Source of the DNA: Virgisporangium aliadipatigenens
GTDB lineage: Bacteria > Actinomycetota > Actinomycetes > Mycobacteriales > Micromonosporaceae
Direction: 5' to 3'
DNA length: 64,000 nucleotides
Assembly: GCF_016863615.1 (NCBI RefSeq)
Contig: NZ_BOPF01000025.1
Coordinates: 62,001 to 126,000 of the forward strand
The position numbers and the translations under genes are program-made. Under the pieces are notes generated by a model. The model was not told where the DNA came from, did not search any database, and saw only the letters and a list, made by a program, of their open reading frames with translations. The first letter of the stretch is position 1. Every line of letters starts with the position of its first letter. This document shows, piece after piece, positions 34,785 to 43,450 of this stretch.

Positions 34785-36202
34785 ACACCGACCTGTTCAT
34801 AGCCGGGGAGTGGCGGCCGGGCTCCGACGGCCGGCGCTTCGCGGTCACCGACCCGTCCGACCTGTCGACGATCGCGCACTTCGCCGTGGCGACCGAGGCG
34901 GACTGCATGGCCGCCGTGGACGCGGCGAGCGCCGCCCAGCCCGGCTGGGCCGCCACCGCGCCGCGTGAACGCAGCGAGATCCTGCGCCGGGCGTTCGACA
35001 TCCTGACCGCGGAGGCCGAGCACTTCACCACGCTGATGGTCCGCGAGAACGGCAAGTCCTGGCCCGACGCCGCCGCCGAGGCGAACTACGCCAAGGAGTT
35101 CTTCCGCTGGTTCGCCGAGGAGGCCGTGCGGATCCCGGGGGACTACCGGCTCTCGCCGGCCGGCGACAAGCGCATCATCGTCGACCGCCAGCCGATCGGC
35201 GTATCCCTGCTCATCACCCCGTGGAACTTCCCGGCCGCGATGGCCACCCGCAAACTGGCCCCGGCGCTGGCGGCCGGCTGCACGACGATTCTCAAGCCGG
35301 CCCGCGAGACCCCGCTGACGGCGGCGTACGTGGTGGACGTGCTGCGCCGTGCCGGGGTGCCGAGCGGCGTCGTCAACCTGGTCACGCCGGTGCCGACCGG
35401 CCCGCTGGTGAAGGCGATGCTGGACCGGCCGGAGGTGCGCAAGCTGTCGTTCACCGGTTCGACCGAGGTGGGGCGGGACCTGCTGCACGCCTGCGCCGAC
35501 ACGGTGGTCAGCCCGTCGATGGAACTGGGCGGCAACGCGCCGGTGATCGTGCTGCCCGGTGCCGACCTGGACGAGACGGTCGCCGGCGCCCTGCTCGCCA
35601 AGATGCGCAACGGCGGCTCCGCGTGCACCGCCGCGAACCGGTTCTACGTGCACAGCGCCGTGCACGACGAGTTCGTGGCGCGGATGGACGCGGCGTTGGC
35701 CAAGGTCTCGGTCGGCCCCGGCCTCGACCGCGCGAACGACCTCGGCGCACTCGTCTCCGTGGCGGAACGCGACAAGGTGGCATCCCTGGTGGACGGCGCG
35801 CTCGCGGACGGGGCCACCCTCGTCCGGGGTGGACAGTCCTCAGTGGAGGGTGCCTTCTACGACGCGACCCTCCTGACGAACGTGCGCCACGGCTCCACCG
35901 TCACGATCACCGAGATCTTCGGCCCGGTGACCACGGTGGTGCGCTTCGACGACGTCGACGAGGCGGTCCGCATGGCGAACGACACGATCTACGGCCTCAT
36001 GGCGTACGTGTTCGGCGCGGAACGGGAGGCGATCGCGGTTGCCCGGCGGCTGGAGGCCGGCATGGTGGCCGTGAACCGGGGCGTGGTCAGCGATCCGGCC
36101 GCGCCGTTCGGGGGAGTGAAGCAGAGCGGGCTCGGCCGCGAGGGCGGCTCCGAGGGGATCCTCGAGTTCCTGGAGGAGAAGTACATCGCACTGACCGCAT
36201 AG
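34781..36202 (+). CDS. Aldehyde dehydrogenase (succinate-semialdehyde-dehydrogenase-like)
   Basis: A 473-residue NAD(P)-dependent enzyme. ITPWNFPAAMATRKLAPALAAGC, FTGSTEVGRDLL, the general base in SMELGGNAPVIVLPGADL and the catalytic Cys in NGGSACTAANRFYVH are all present, as is the C-terminal NRGVVSDPAAPFGGVKQSG. This wording places it with the SSADH group. It is the last gene of the plus-arm operon and probably oxidises the aldehyde released by the aldolase (inference). Confidence 0.92.
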   Translation: MNTDLFIAGEWRPGSDGRRFAVTDPSDLSTIAHFAVATEADCMAAVDAASAAQPGWAATAPRERSEILRRAFDILTAEAEHFTTLMVRENGKSWPDAAAEANYAKEFFRWFAEEAVRIPGDYRLSPAGDKRIIVDRQPIGVSLLITPWNFPAAMATRKLAPALAAGCTTILKPARETPLTAAYVVDVLRRAGVPSGVVNLVTPVPTGPLVKAMLDRPEVRKLSFTGSTEVGRDLLHACADTVVSPSMELGGNAPVIVLPGADLDETVAGALLAKMRNGGSACTAANRFYVHSAVHDEFVARMDAALAKVSVGPGLDRANDLGALVSVAERDKVASLVDGALADGATLVRGGQSSVEGAFYDATLLTNVRHGSTVTITEIFGPVTTVVRFDDVDEAVRMANDTIYGLMAYVFGAEREAIAVARRLEAGMVAVNRGVVSDPAAPFGGVKQSGLGREGGSEGILEFLEEKYIALTA

Positions 36203-36209
36203 CCCACGG

Positions 36210-36215
36210 CATGCT
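36210..36215 (+). promoter_or_regulatory. -10 box of a probable leaderless transcript (small gene at 36222)
   Basis: CATGCT, one mismatch from TANNNT, is followed after 6 bp by the ATG at 36222. There is no ribosome-binding site between the aldehyde dehydrogenase stop and this start. Confidence 0.35.
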
Positions 36216-36221
36216 GGGCCG

Positions 36222-36557
36222 ATGGAGACCTATGCCCACAGACACCTGGCCGCCTGGAACGAGGCCGTCGCGACGCTGAACGCCGAGGGTTGGCAGGCCG
36301 AGCTGTACACCATGGCCGCGCCCGTTCAGGTCGAGGGCAGGCTCCCGACCGGTGAACCGTTCTACTTCCGGTCCCGCAACCACGAGGCCCGCCTGGCCAT
36401 CGGCGGCGACGACCCGGTCGAGTTCCCCGACTGGGAGCGGTGCGTGGAGCAAGCCGACGCGTCCTGGCTCCCCGCGGAGGACGGGCTCGCCATCCTGCGC
36501 GGTTTGGCGGCGCGGTACCGCGCCGAAACCAAGCCCGGTGAGGGCTCTCACAACTGA
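36222..36557 (+). CDS. Small hypothetical protein
   Basis: A 111-residue soluble protein (METYAHRHLAAWNEAVATLN...). It has an N-terminal helix, several short strands (FYFRSRNHEARLAIGG) and a C-terminal helix, without signal peptide or cysteines. I do not recognise the family; proteins of this size and feel are common in actinobacteria. Its 3' end overlaps the convergent PLP-lyase gene by 10 bp. Coding is supported by strong third-position GC. Confidence 0.6.
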   Translation: METYAHRHLAAWNEAVATLNAEGWQAELYTMAAPVQVEGRLPTGEPFYFRSRNHEARLAIGGDDPVEFPDWERCVEQADASWLPAEDGLAILRGLAARYRAETKPGEGSHN

Positions 36558-37981
36558 GGTGACGGCCGCTGGAGCAGGTCCAGGACCGCCGTCAGCAGCT
36601 TCTCCCGCACGGCGACGGGTGCCGCGTCCAGCACCGCGTTGATGCCGGCCATGCCCTGCGTGGGGTGGCCGGCCGCGAGGTCGAGCCCGAGCGCGGCGGC
36701 CATCCGCGCCACCGTGTCCGGCGTCAGCGCCGCCGGGTCCAGCGGCGGGAGTTCCGCGATCGCCGGCCCGGCCGCGCGGGCGGCCGCGACGGCCGCGTCC
36801 AGCGCCCCGGCGAAGGACGCCACGTGCGGTGCGACGGCGGCCGTCACGGTCAGGTGGGCGGTTCTCGGGATGCCGTCGAACGCCATCTGCGGCTGGATGT
36901 GCCAGCCCTGCGCGGCCAGCGCGTCGGCGACCACGAAGACGTCCACTGTGGAGCCTCCCGTGAAGGCGACCACGCTCGACTCCGGTTCGGGGAGCAGGGT
37001 CCGCAGGTCCGGGACGGCGCGCACCGCCTCGTGCAGCCCGCGCGTCGCCTCCAGGGTGCGCGCGGCGAGCGTGCGGTAGCCGTCGTGGCCGATGCGTTGC
37101 AGGGTCGCCCACGCCGCCGCGATCGGCCCACCCGGGCGGGTCGACGCGACGGTGGCGTTCACCAGACCGTAGCCGGGCCAGCCGGCGTAGCCGAAGTACT
37201 GCGGCGCGCGCAGTTGCGCCGTGCGGTGCAGCAGCACGGAGACGCCCTTGGGGCAGTAGGCGTACTTGTGCAGGTCCACCGAGATCGAGGTGACCCCCGG
37301 GACGGTCAGGTCGAACGCCTCGCCGGCCACGCCGAGTTCGCGCCAGAACGGCAGGAGCCAGCCGCCGAAGCAGGCGTCGACGTGGCAGCGCACCCCGTGG
37401 CGGGCGGCCGCCGCCGCGATCGCCGGCACGGGATCGAGCACGCCGTGCGGATAGGCCGGCGCCGAGGCGACCACGAGCACGGTGTCCGGGCCGATGGCGT
37501 TCTCTATGTCCACAGTGGACACGCGCAGCGTCTGCGGGTCGACGGGCACGACGTCGAGCGCCACGCGCAGGTACGCGCCGGCCTTCGCGAACGCCGGATG
37601 CGCCGACGACGGGAGCACGATCCGCGGGGCCGTCACGTCGGGCCGGGCGTCCCGGGCGGCCTTCACGGCGAGCAGCACCGACTCCGTGCCGCCGGAGGTG
37701 ACGTTGCCGACCGTGGCGCGATCGCCGCCGAGCAGGCCGGCCGCGGCGGCCACGATGTCGTTCTCCATGCGCAGCAGTGAGGGGAACGCCGTCGGGTCGA
37801 GCCCGTTGGTGGCGGCGGACAGGCCGTGCGCGCGCAGGGTCAGCTCGTCCAGGTCGGCGAGGCCGGGGTCGTAGACGTACGCGAAGAGCTTCCCACCGTG
37901 CGTGGGGAGGTCTTCTTCGCGCAGGGCCCGGAGGGCGTCGAGGATCTCCTCGGCCGGCCGCCCGTGTGCGGGAAGACTCAT
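36548..37981 (-). CDS. PLP-dependent decarboxylase/lyase, sphingosine-1-phosphate-lyase-like
   Basis: A 477-residue fold-type I PLP enzyme of the group II decarboxylase / S1P lyase branch. SGGTESVLLAVKAARDA binds the cofactor, HVDACFGG holds the aspartate and histidine, and SVDLHKYAYCPKG gives the Schiff-base lysine (Lys239). The C-terminal 90 residues hold an extra helical tail ending near PSPQL. The substrate is unknown: amino acids, hydroxy-amino acids or phosphorylated sphingoid-like amines are possible. It overlaps the symporter gene by 4 bp, so the symporter probably supplies its substrate. Confidence 0.85.
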   Translation of the reverse strand: MSLPAHGRPAEEILDALRALREEDLPTHGGKLFAYVYDPGLADLDELTLRAHGLSAATNGLDPTAFPSLLRMENDIVAAAAGLLGGDRATVGNVTSGGTESVLLAVKAARDARPDVTAPRIVLPSSAHPAFAKAGAYLRVALDVVPVDPQTLRVSTVDIENAIGPDTVLVVASAPAYPHGVLDPVPAIAAAAARHGVRCHVDACFGGWLLPFWRELGVAGEAFDLTVPGVTSISVDLHKYAYCPKGVSVLLHRTAQLRAPQYFGYAGWPGYGLVNATVASTRPGGPIAAAWATLQRIGHDGYRTLAARTLEATRGLHEAVRAVPDLRTLLPEPESSVVAFTGGSTVDVFVVADALAAQGWHIQPQMAFDGIPRTAHLTVTAAVAPHVASFAGALDAAVAAARAAGPAIAELPPLDPAALTPDTVARMAAALGLDLAAGHPTQGMAGINAVLDAAPVAVREKLLTAVLDLLQRPSPQL

Positions 37982-39309
37982 ACCGCCGCCTCCTTCGTCG
38001 CCCCGGCCAGCCGGGTAGGGGTCAGGTCGTAGCCGCGCAGGAACCACAGCGCGCCGCCCACCAGCACCGCCGGCAGCACGGTGAAGCCGAGCAGCACACC
38101 CGTGCGGGCGGTCGCCGACTGCGCGAGCGTGCCGGTGGTGCTCGACACGTAGCCGAACGCCGCGAGCACCACCGCGTACAGCCCCGGGCCGAGCGCCAGC
38201 CCGAGGGTCTCCCCGGCGGTCCACAGCCCGGTGAAGACACCGGCCTGGCGGCGGCCCGTGCGGGCGGCGTCGTACGCGATGCAGTCCGGCAGCATCGCCA
38301 TCCCGAACACCTGCTGCCCGGCGTAGCCGACGCCGTTCAGCGCGGCCAGCGCGTACACCAGTGCCGGCGGGACGACCGGGGCCGTCACCATCGCCGCCCC
38401 GCTCGCCGCGAACAGCACCGACGCCAGCACCATCCCGCGCGGCTTGCCGGCCCGCTGCCCGACCCGGCGCCACAGCGGCATCACCAGCAGCGCCGGGGCG
38501 ACGAAGCACGCGAAGAGCACGGTCGGGCCGATCTTCTCCTCGTTCAGCACGTGCGTCGCGAAGTACTGCACGCCGGCCAGCATCGTGCCGATCCCGGCCG
38601 CCTGCACGACGAAGCACAGCAGCAGCCCCCGGAACGCCGTGTTCGCCGACGCGACGCGCAGCTGGGCGCGCAGCGACGGTTCGCTCTCGCCGGCCATGCG
38701 CACCGGCGCGCCGGCGGTGCCGAGATACACCCCGAGCACACCCGCGACGATGATCGCCGCCACGAACAGGCCCATCCAGCGGTGCCCCGCCATGCCGCCA
38801 CCGGCCGCGTCGACCACGAGTGGCGCCACCGCGCCGGAGATCAGGATGGCGATCGCGAGTACGGCGATCCGCCAGGTCATCAGGCGCGTTCGCTCCAGAT
38901 AGTCATCGGTGAGCTCGGCGGCCATGGCGACGTACGGGACCTGGAAGAACGCGAACGCCGTGGCGGTGGCGAGGAACGACAGCGCCACCCAGGTCGCGGC
39001 CGGCACCCCCGACCGGAACGGCCCGGCGAAGATCGCCGCGAAGAGCACGGCCAGCGCGAGGCCACCCCCGAGCAGGAACGGCCGCCGCACCCCGGCCCGG
39101 TCGGAGATCCGGCCCGCCACGGGGTTGAGCAGCACGTCCCACGCCTTGGGAGCGAGCACGAGGAACCCGGCGACGGCGGCGGCCACGCCGAGGGTGTCCG
39201 TGAGGTACGGCAGCAGCAGGAGCCCCGGCACGGTGCCGAACGCGCCGGTGGCGAGGGACCCGAGCGAGTACCCCACCGGAATGCGCGCGGGGAGGGGAGG
39301 TGCGGTCAT
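37978..39309 (-). CDS. GPH/MelB-type cation symporter (MFS)
   Basis: A 443-residue transporter with about 12 helices. The N-terminus VGYSLGSLATGAFGTVPGLLLLPYLTDTLG and AWDVLLNPVAGRISDRAG are hallmarks of the glycoside-pentoside-hexuronide:cation symporter family, and VPYVAMAAELTDDYLERTRL is the conserved loop after helix 4. Members carry sugars and, in some branches, other organic substrates. The ATG at 39309 precedes the first helix; it is coupled to the downstream PLP lyase. Confidence 0.85.
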   Translation of the reverse strand: MTAPPLPARIPVGYSLGSLATGAFGTVPGLLLLPYLTDTLGVAAAVAGFLVLAPKAWDVLLNPVAGRISDRAGVRRPFLLGGGLALAVLFAAIFAGPFRSGVPAATWVALSFLATATAFAFFQVPYVAMAAELTDDYLERTRLMTWRIAVLAIAILISGAVAPLVVDAAGGGMAGHRWMGLFVAAIIVAGVLGVYLGTAGAPVRMAGESEPSLRAQLRVASANTAFRGLLLCFVVQAAGIGTMLAGVQYFATHVLNEEKIGPTVLFACFVAPALLVMPLWRRVGQRAGKPRGMVLASVLFAASGAAMVTAPVVPPALVYALAALNGVGYAGQQVFGMAMLPDCIAYDAARTGRRQAGVFTGLWTAGETLGLALGPGLYAVVLAAFGYVSSTTGTLAQSATARTGVLLGFTVLPAVLVGGALWFLRGYDLTPTRLAGATKEAAV

Positions 39310-39399
39310 GGTGAGCCGGATGCTAGTGCCGCACGGGCGCGCCCACCCTCGGCCACCCGGCCGATGCCCCACCGGACCGTGGGGAAACGCGAAACCGCG

Positions 39400-39405
39400 T
39401 ATGCT
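39400..39405 (+). promoter_or_regulatory. -10 box of a probable leaderless transcript (gene at 39413)
   Basis: TATGCT is followed after 7 bp by the GTG at 39413. This favours the GTG over the in-frame ATG at 39401, which would lie inside the -10 box itself. Confidence 0.5.
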
Positions 39406-39412
39406 GCCCGCC

Positions 39413-40351
39413 GTGCCGAGTGATCATCAGGGGTTGGTGCGCCGAGTGGCCGACCACCATCCCGAGCTGCAACCCCTCGAGACGGCTGCCGCCATGGGCA
39501 ACTGGGCGGGCGTCGAGGAGTTCTTCGCGGGACTGACCGACCCCTCCGACCGGCTCCACGCGGGGTGGCTGGTCGGCCGCGTCGACGGGGTCGAACGGCT
39601 CCTCGCCCCCGCGGCCATGGCCGAGACCGGCGACACCACCCTCGCGCGCACCCTCTACGGCATCCGGCTCGTCGTCATGGGCTGGAACATCCGCACCGCC
39701 GCCCGCGCCGAGCACGTCAGCCGCGAGCAGTTCGCCGCGTTCCGCGAGCACTGCATCCGCGCCGAGCAGATGCTCATCGACGCGACGGCCGTGCAGCCGG
39801 ACAACACCACCGCATGGATCGAACGCATCGTGACGGCCCGAGCGCTCCAGGTTGGCCAGTCCGAGGCGCGCCGCCGCTACGACCGGGTCGCCCAGCACGC
39901 GCCGCACGTGCTGCCCGCACAGCAGCAACTGCTCCAGAAGCTGCTGCCGAAGTGGAGCGGCTCGTTCGAGGCGGCCGAGGCGTTCGTGCGGGAACGGGTG
40001 GCCGCCGCCCCGCCCGGCTCACCCGTGCCGGCACTCCTGCTGGACTACCACGTCGAACGCTGGCTCGACCTGGACGACAACGAGGTCGCCCCCTACCTGG
40101 CCCGCATCCACGACGATCTGCGCACCGCCGAGGCGATGACGCTCGACCCCGCGTGGCGGCCCGGGTTCGACCGGTACAAGGTGCACCACAATTTGGCGTT
40201 CCTGTTCAGCCTCGCGGGGCTGGACTTCCAGGCGGCCAAGCAGTTCCGGGCGATCGGCCGCAACTTCACCGAGTCGCCGTGGAACTACCTGAACGGCGAG
40301 GCCGTCGACAACTTCACGAAGCGGCGCGCCACCGCGCTGGCAAAGGGCTGA
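39413..40351 (+). CDS. Helical-repeat (TPR-like) hypothetical protein
   Basis: A 312-residue soluble protein made of alpha-helical pairs (for example AAAMGNWAGVEEFFAGLTD, SREQFAAFREHCIRAEQMLIDA and QLLQKLLPKWSGSFEAAEAFV). The pattern of about 34-residue helix pairs resembles TPR-like scaffolds. The family is probably the actinobacterial DUF4034-type group, but I am not certain. The GTG start is chosen from promoter position (an ATG at 39401 would add four residues). It ends 3 bp before a membrane-anchored M16 peptidase, so the two likely work together. Confidence 0.65.
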   Translation: MPSDHQGLVRRVADHHPELQPLETAAAMGNWAGVEEFFAGLTDPSDRLHAGWLVGRVDGVERLLAPAAMAETGDTTLARTLYGIRLVVMGWNIRTAARAEHVSREQFAAFREHCIRAEQMLIDATAVQPDNTTAWIERIVTARALQVGQSEARRRYDRVAQHAPHVLPAQQQLLQKLLPKWSGSFEAAEAFVRERVAAAPPGSPVPALLLDYHVERWLDLDDNEVAPYLARIHDDLRTAEAMTLDPAWRPGFDRYKVHHNLAFLFSLAGLDFQAAKQFRAIGRNFTESPWNYLNGEAVDNFTKRRATALAKG

Positions 40352-40354
40352 GGA

Positions 40355-42088
40355 ATGCTGCGCGAGACCGAGGTCGACGGGATCCGGACCGTCCTGGCGC
40401 CGATCGACGGGCCGCTGCACGCCGGGCTGACGTTCCGGGTGGGGCAGGCCGACGAGACGCTGGCCCGCTACGGGATCACGCACCTGCTGGAGCACCTGGT
40501 GCTGCACCGGCACGGCGTGAGCGACTACCACTACAACGGGGCCACCGGCCTGGTGACGACGCATTTCCACATGTCGGGGTCGCCCGAGGAGGTGGTGTCG
40601 TTCCTGACGTCGGTGTGCGCGTCGCTGGCGGACCCGCCGTTCGACCGGCTGGAGACCGAGAAGTCGATCCTGCGCACGGAGGCCGCCGGGCGCGGCACCT
40701 CGCCGCTCACGCAGCTGTCGCTGTGGCGCTACGGCGCCCGCGGCTACGGCCTGCCGAGCTACGACGAGCTGGGACTTCCCGCGATCACCGCGCAGGAGCT
40801 CACCGAGTGGGCGCGCGCCTTCTTCACCCGGCAGAACGCCGTGCTGTGGATCGGCGCCGAGGAGATCCCGCCCGGCCTGACGCTGACCCTGCCGGACGGT
40901 GCGCGCCGGCCGGTGCCGCCCTCGACGCAGGTGCTGCCCCGCACCCCGGCGTACTTCACCGGCCACGGCAGCATGACCGGGTTCGACACGGTGGTGAAGC
41001 GGCGCTCGGCGGCCATGCTCTACTCCGCGATGCTCGAACGCGACCTGTACCGGGCGCTGCGCCAGGAGGGCGGCTACTCCTACGCGGCGAACACCTCCTA
41101 CGACCCGCGCGGCGACGGCTTCGCCACGATCACGGCCGCCGCCGACGCGCTGCCGGACAAGCAGGACGCGGTGCTCGGCGGCTTCATCGACGTGCTGGCC
41201 AAGTTCCGCCTCGGCCGGATCGCGCAGGCCGACCTGGACAGCGTGCGCGGCAAGGGACTGGAGGCGCTGCGGCACAGCGAACGCGACGTCGGGCGGCTGC
41301 CGAACGCGGCGTTCAACCTGCTGACCGGCTCGCCGAACCGCAGCACCGAGGAGATCCGGGCGGACATCGAGGCGGTGACCCTCGACGACGTTCGCGAGGT
41401 GGCCGCCGAGGCGCACGCGAACGCCCTCCTGATGGCCCCGCAGGGCTGCGTCGCCGACTGGGGCGGCTACGTCGCGGCGCCGCTCTTCTCCGACCACGTC
41501 GTCGACGGCCCACGCGTCCCGGTGCTGAACGAACCCGACTCGAGCCTCATCGTCGGCCCGGCCGGGGTGAGCGCGGTGTCGCCGCACGGTTCGGCCACGG
41601 TGCGCTACGACGCGTGCGTGGCGATGGTGACGTGGCCGGACGGCGGCCGCCAGCTCTTCGGCGCCGACGGGATCAACGTGCGGATCGAGCCGACGCTGGT
41701 GGCCCTGCCGCCCGGCACGATCGAACGCCTCGACGCGGCCGTTCCGCGGGCGGTGCAGGTGCCGCTGCCGGCCCGCCATCCCGACCGGATCCCGTCGCCG
41801 TCGCCGGCCGCCGCGGCTCCCATGCCGCCGTTGCCGCCGCAGCACCCGGCCGCGCCGCCGACCGGCCGCAAGGCGAGCGCGGGTGACATCGCGCTGATGG
41901 TGCTCGGCGGGGTGCTGACGGCGTTCTTCTGCTGTTGCAGCGGCATCGTGGGGTTCGGGTCGATGGTGGCCGATCCGGGGGAGGACATGGGCGATCCGTG
42001 GCTGGTGCTCGGGCCGGGCATCGTGTTGACGGTGGTCTTCACGGTGTTCACCTACGCGGTGTGGAACAGGCGCGGCCGTAAGGGCTGA
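40355..42088 (+). CDS. M16-type metallopeptidase domain protein with C-terminal membrane anchor
   Basis: A 577-residue protein. The inverted zinc motif HLLEH is at residues 43-47, and a downstream E109 (ILRTEAAG) fits the third ligand; an R-Y substrate loop appears in ALRQEGGYSYAANTSY. The peptidase part runs to about residue 390. A linker with Pro/Ala repeats (SPSPAAAAPMPPLPPQHP) follows, then two transmembrane helices (about 505-530 and 548-570) and a basic tail. M16 enzymes are normally soluble and this one is anchored, with the enzyme on the cytosolic side unless topology is reversed. It is coupled to the helical-repeat gene. Confidence 0.8.
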   Translation: MLRETEVDGIRTVLAPIDGPLHAGLTFRVGQADETLARYGITHLLEHLVLHRHGVSDYHYNGATGLVTTHFHMSGSPEEVVSFLTSVCASLADPPFDRLETEKSILRTEAAGRGTSPLTQLSLWRYGARGYGLPSYDELGLPAITAQELTEWARAFFTRQNAVLWIGAEEIPPGLTLTLPDGARRPVPPSTQVLPRTPAYFTGHGSMTGFDTVVKRRSAAMLYSAMLERDLYRALRQEGGYSYAANTSYDPRGDGFATITAAADALPDKQDAVLGGFIDVLAKFRLGRIAQADLDSVRGKGLEALRHSERDVGRLPNAAFNLLTGSPNRSTEEIRADIEAVTLDDVREVAAEAHANALLMAPQGCVADWGGYVAAPLFSDHVVDGPRVPVLNEPDSSLIVGPAGVSAVSPHGSATVRYDACVAMVTWPDGGRQLFGADGINVRIEPTLVALPPGTIERLDAAVPRAVQVPLPARHPDRIPSPSPAAAAPMPPLPPQHPAAPPTGRKASAGDIALMVLGGVLTAFFCCCSGIVGFGSMVADPGEDMGDPWLVLGPGIVLTVVFTVFTYAVWNRRGRKG

Positions 42089-42093
42089 GCGGC

Positions 42094-42399
42094 TCAGGAG
42101 TCCGCGGGGTCGGAGACGTGCCGGGCCGCCTGGCGCAGGTCGATGTCCTTGATGAGTTTGCGCAGGTTCGTCATGAACAGCGACACCGACACGCCACGGG
42201 TGGCCGAGTACAGCAGCGGCGGGATCACCACGGCCAGCATGAGGTGGCTGTCGAGTTCGAGGCGCTGCACGCCCGGGACGAACGACGCCGCGGCCGCCAG
42301 CACCACGATGATCCAGCCGGGCTCGATGCGACGGCGGCGGGCGACGGAGGTGACGGCTGTGCCGATGCCGACGATGAGCAGGAGCTGAACGCCGTTCAC
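42094..42399 (-). pseudogene. N-terminal fragment of a Na+/H+ (NhaP/CPA1-type) antiporter
   Basis: A 101-residue reading with the first three helices of a cation/proton antiporter: QLLLIVGIGTAVTSVARRRR, WIIVVLAAAASFVPG and HLMLAVVIPPLLYSAT followed by SLFMTNLRKLI. The phrase PPLLY-A...F..NLR is conserved in NhaP-type proteins, which are normally about 500 residues. The reading stops after about 20 non-homologous residues, so the ion-binding part is gone. It may persist as a stable small membrane protein, but a truncated relic is more likely. Confidence 0.6.
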
Positions 42400-42404
42400 C
42401 CGGA

Positions 42405-43313
42405 TCAGCCCAGATCGTCCTTGCCCAACAGATCGCGCAAGGCCGGGACCAGCTCGGGATGGGCGAACGTGAATCCGGCCGCCGTCAGGCGTGCCGGCAC
42501 GCACCGGCGTCCGGTCAGCGCGAGCGCGGGATCGGTCCGCAGCGCCACCGCCCCGACCCGCACCAGGAACGCCGGCGTCGGCGGCGTCGGCGGCCGGCGC
42601 AGCACCTGACGCAGGCCGGCCATCAGTTCGGCGTTGCGCACCGGTCGCGGACTCGTGGCGTGCACGACGCCGGAGAGCGCCGGGTCGTCGATGCAACGCC
42701 GCACGATCGCGAGGAAGTCGTCGATGTGCAGCCAGCTGATCCACTGCCGGCCGGAGGCGATCCGCCCGCCGAGGAACCAGCGGGTCAGCCCGGCGAGCCG
42801 GTCCAGCGCGGGCGTGTCGCGGTCGAACACGACACCGGTGCGCAGCAGCACCTGCCGGTCGACCGGCGCGCCGGCGGCCGCTTCCTCCCAGGCCCGCGCG
42901 ACGCCGGCCATCTGCGGCGGCCCGTCCGCGACCGGCGACTCCTCGGTCAGCACGGCCTCCCCGCCGTCGCCGTAGATGGCGAGCGTGCCGGCCTGCAGCC
43001 ACAGCGCGGGCCGGTGGCGCGCGGCCGCTTCCTTCAACGCGCCGGTCGGCTGCACCCGCGAACGGGTGAGCAGCGCGATGTTGGCGGGTGTCGGCGGCCG
43101 GTCGACCAGTTCGCCGGCGAGGTTGATCACGGTGGCGCCGGCCAGCTCCGCCGCCCACGGCCCGACGGTCGCCCCGTCCCACGCCACCTGCCGGAACGGC
43201 CGCCCCTCGCGCGGCTTCCTGGTCAGCACGACGACCTCGTCGCCGCGTGCCGTCAGGTCGGCCGTGATGCGCCTGCCCAGGGCGCCTGAGCCGCCCGCGA
43301 TGACCACCTTCAT
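42405..43313 (-). CDS. TIGR01777-family NAD-dependent epimerase/dehydratase-like protein
   Basis: A 302-residue extended-SDR-like protein. The cofactor motif GGSGALGRRI is at residues 7-16, followed by VINLAGE, the active-site-like LAIYGDG, RTGVVFDRDTPALDRL and FLGGRIASGRQWISWLHIDD, a signature of this family. A short C-terminal DUF1731-type segment closes it (GFTFAHPELVPALRDLL). Its physiological reaction is not established. Its ATG lies 92 bp from the divergent Zur box. Confidence 0.88.
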   Translation of the reverse strand: MKVVIAGGSGALGRRITADLTARGDEVVVLTRKPREGRPFRQVAWDGATVGPWAAELAGATVINLAGELVDRPPTPANIALLTRSRVQPTGALKEAAARHRPALWLQAGTLAIYGDGGEAVLTEESPVADGPPQMAGVARAWEEAAAGAPVDRQVLLRTGVVFDRDTPALDRLAGLTRWFLGGRIASGRQWISWLHIDDFLAIVRRCIDDPALSGVVHATSPRPVRNAELMAGLRQVLRRPPTPPTPAFLVRVGAVALRTDPALALTGRRCVPARLTAAGFTFAHPELVPALRDLLGKDDLG

Positions 43314-43405
43314 GCGAAAGATCGTGACAGACGCCCGCCTCCCGGAGGGTCGCGCGTCGATGCGCGGTGTCGACGTGTGGCGATCCCGACTCCCGCTTGA
43401 CGCGT

Positions 43406-43426
43406 TAATGAAAACGATTATCGTTA
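43406..43426. promoter_or_regulatory. Zur box upstream of the zinc-uptake locus
   Basis: The imperfect palindrome TGAAAACGATTATCGTTA with a flanking TAA (21 bp in total) matches the actinobacterial Zur operator (TGA-AA-nnATT-TCA type); 14 of 21 positions agree with their own reverse complement. It lies 25 bp before the first repeat-protein gene, where it would cover the promoter. Zur represses in zinc excess, so this locus should be induced in zinc starvation. Confidence 0.75.
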
Positions 43427-43450
43427 GCGCCACACGGAAGGAGTTGTCCC

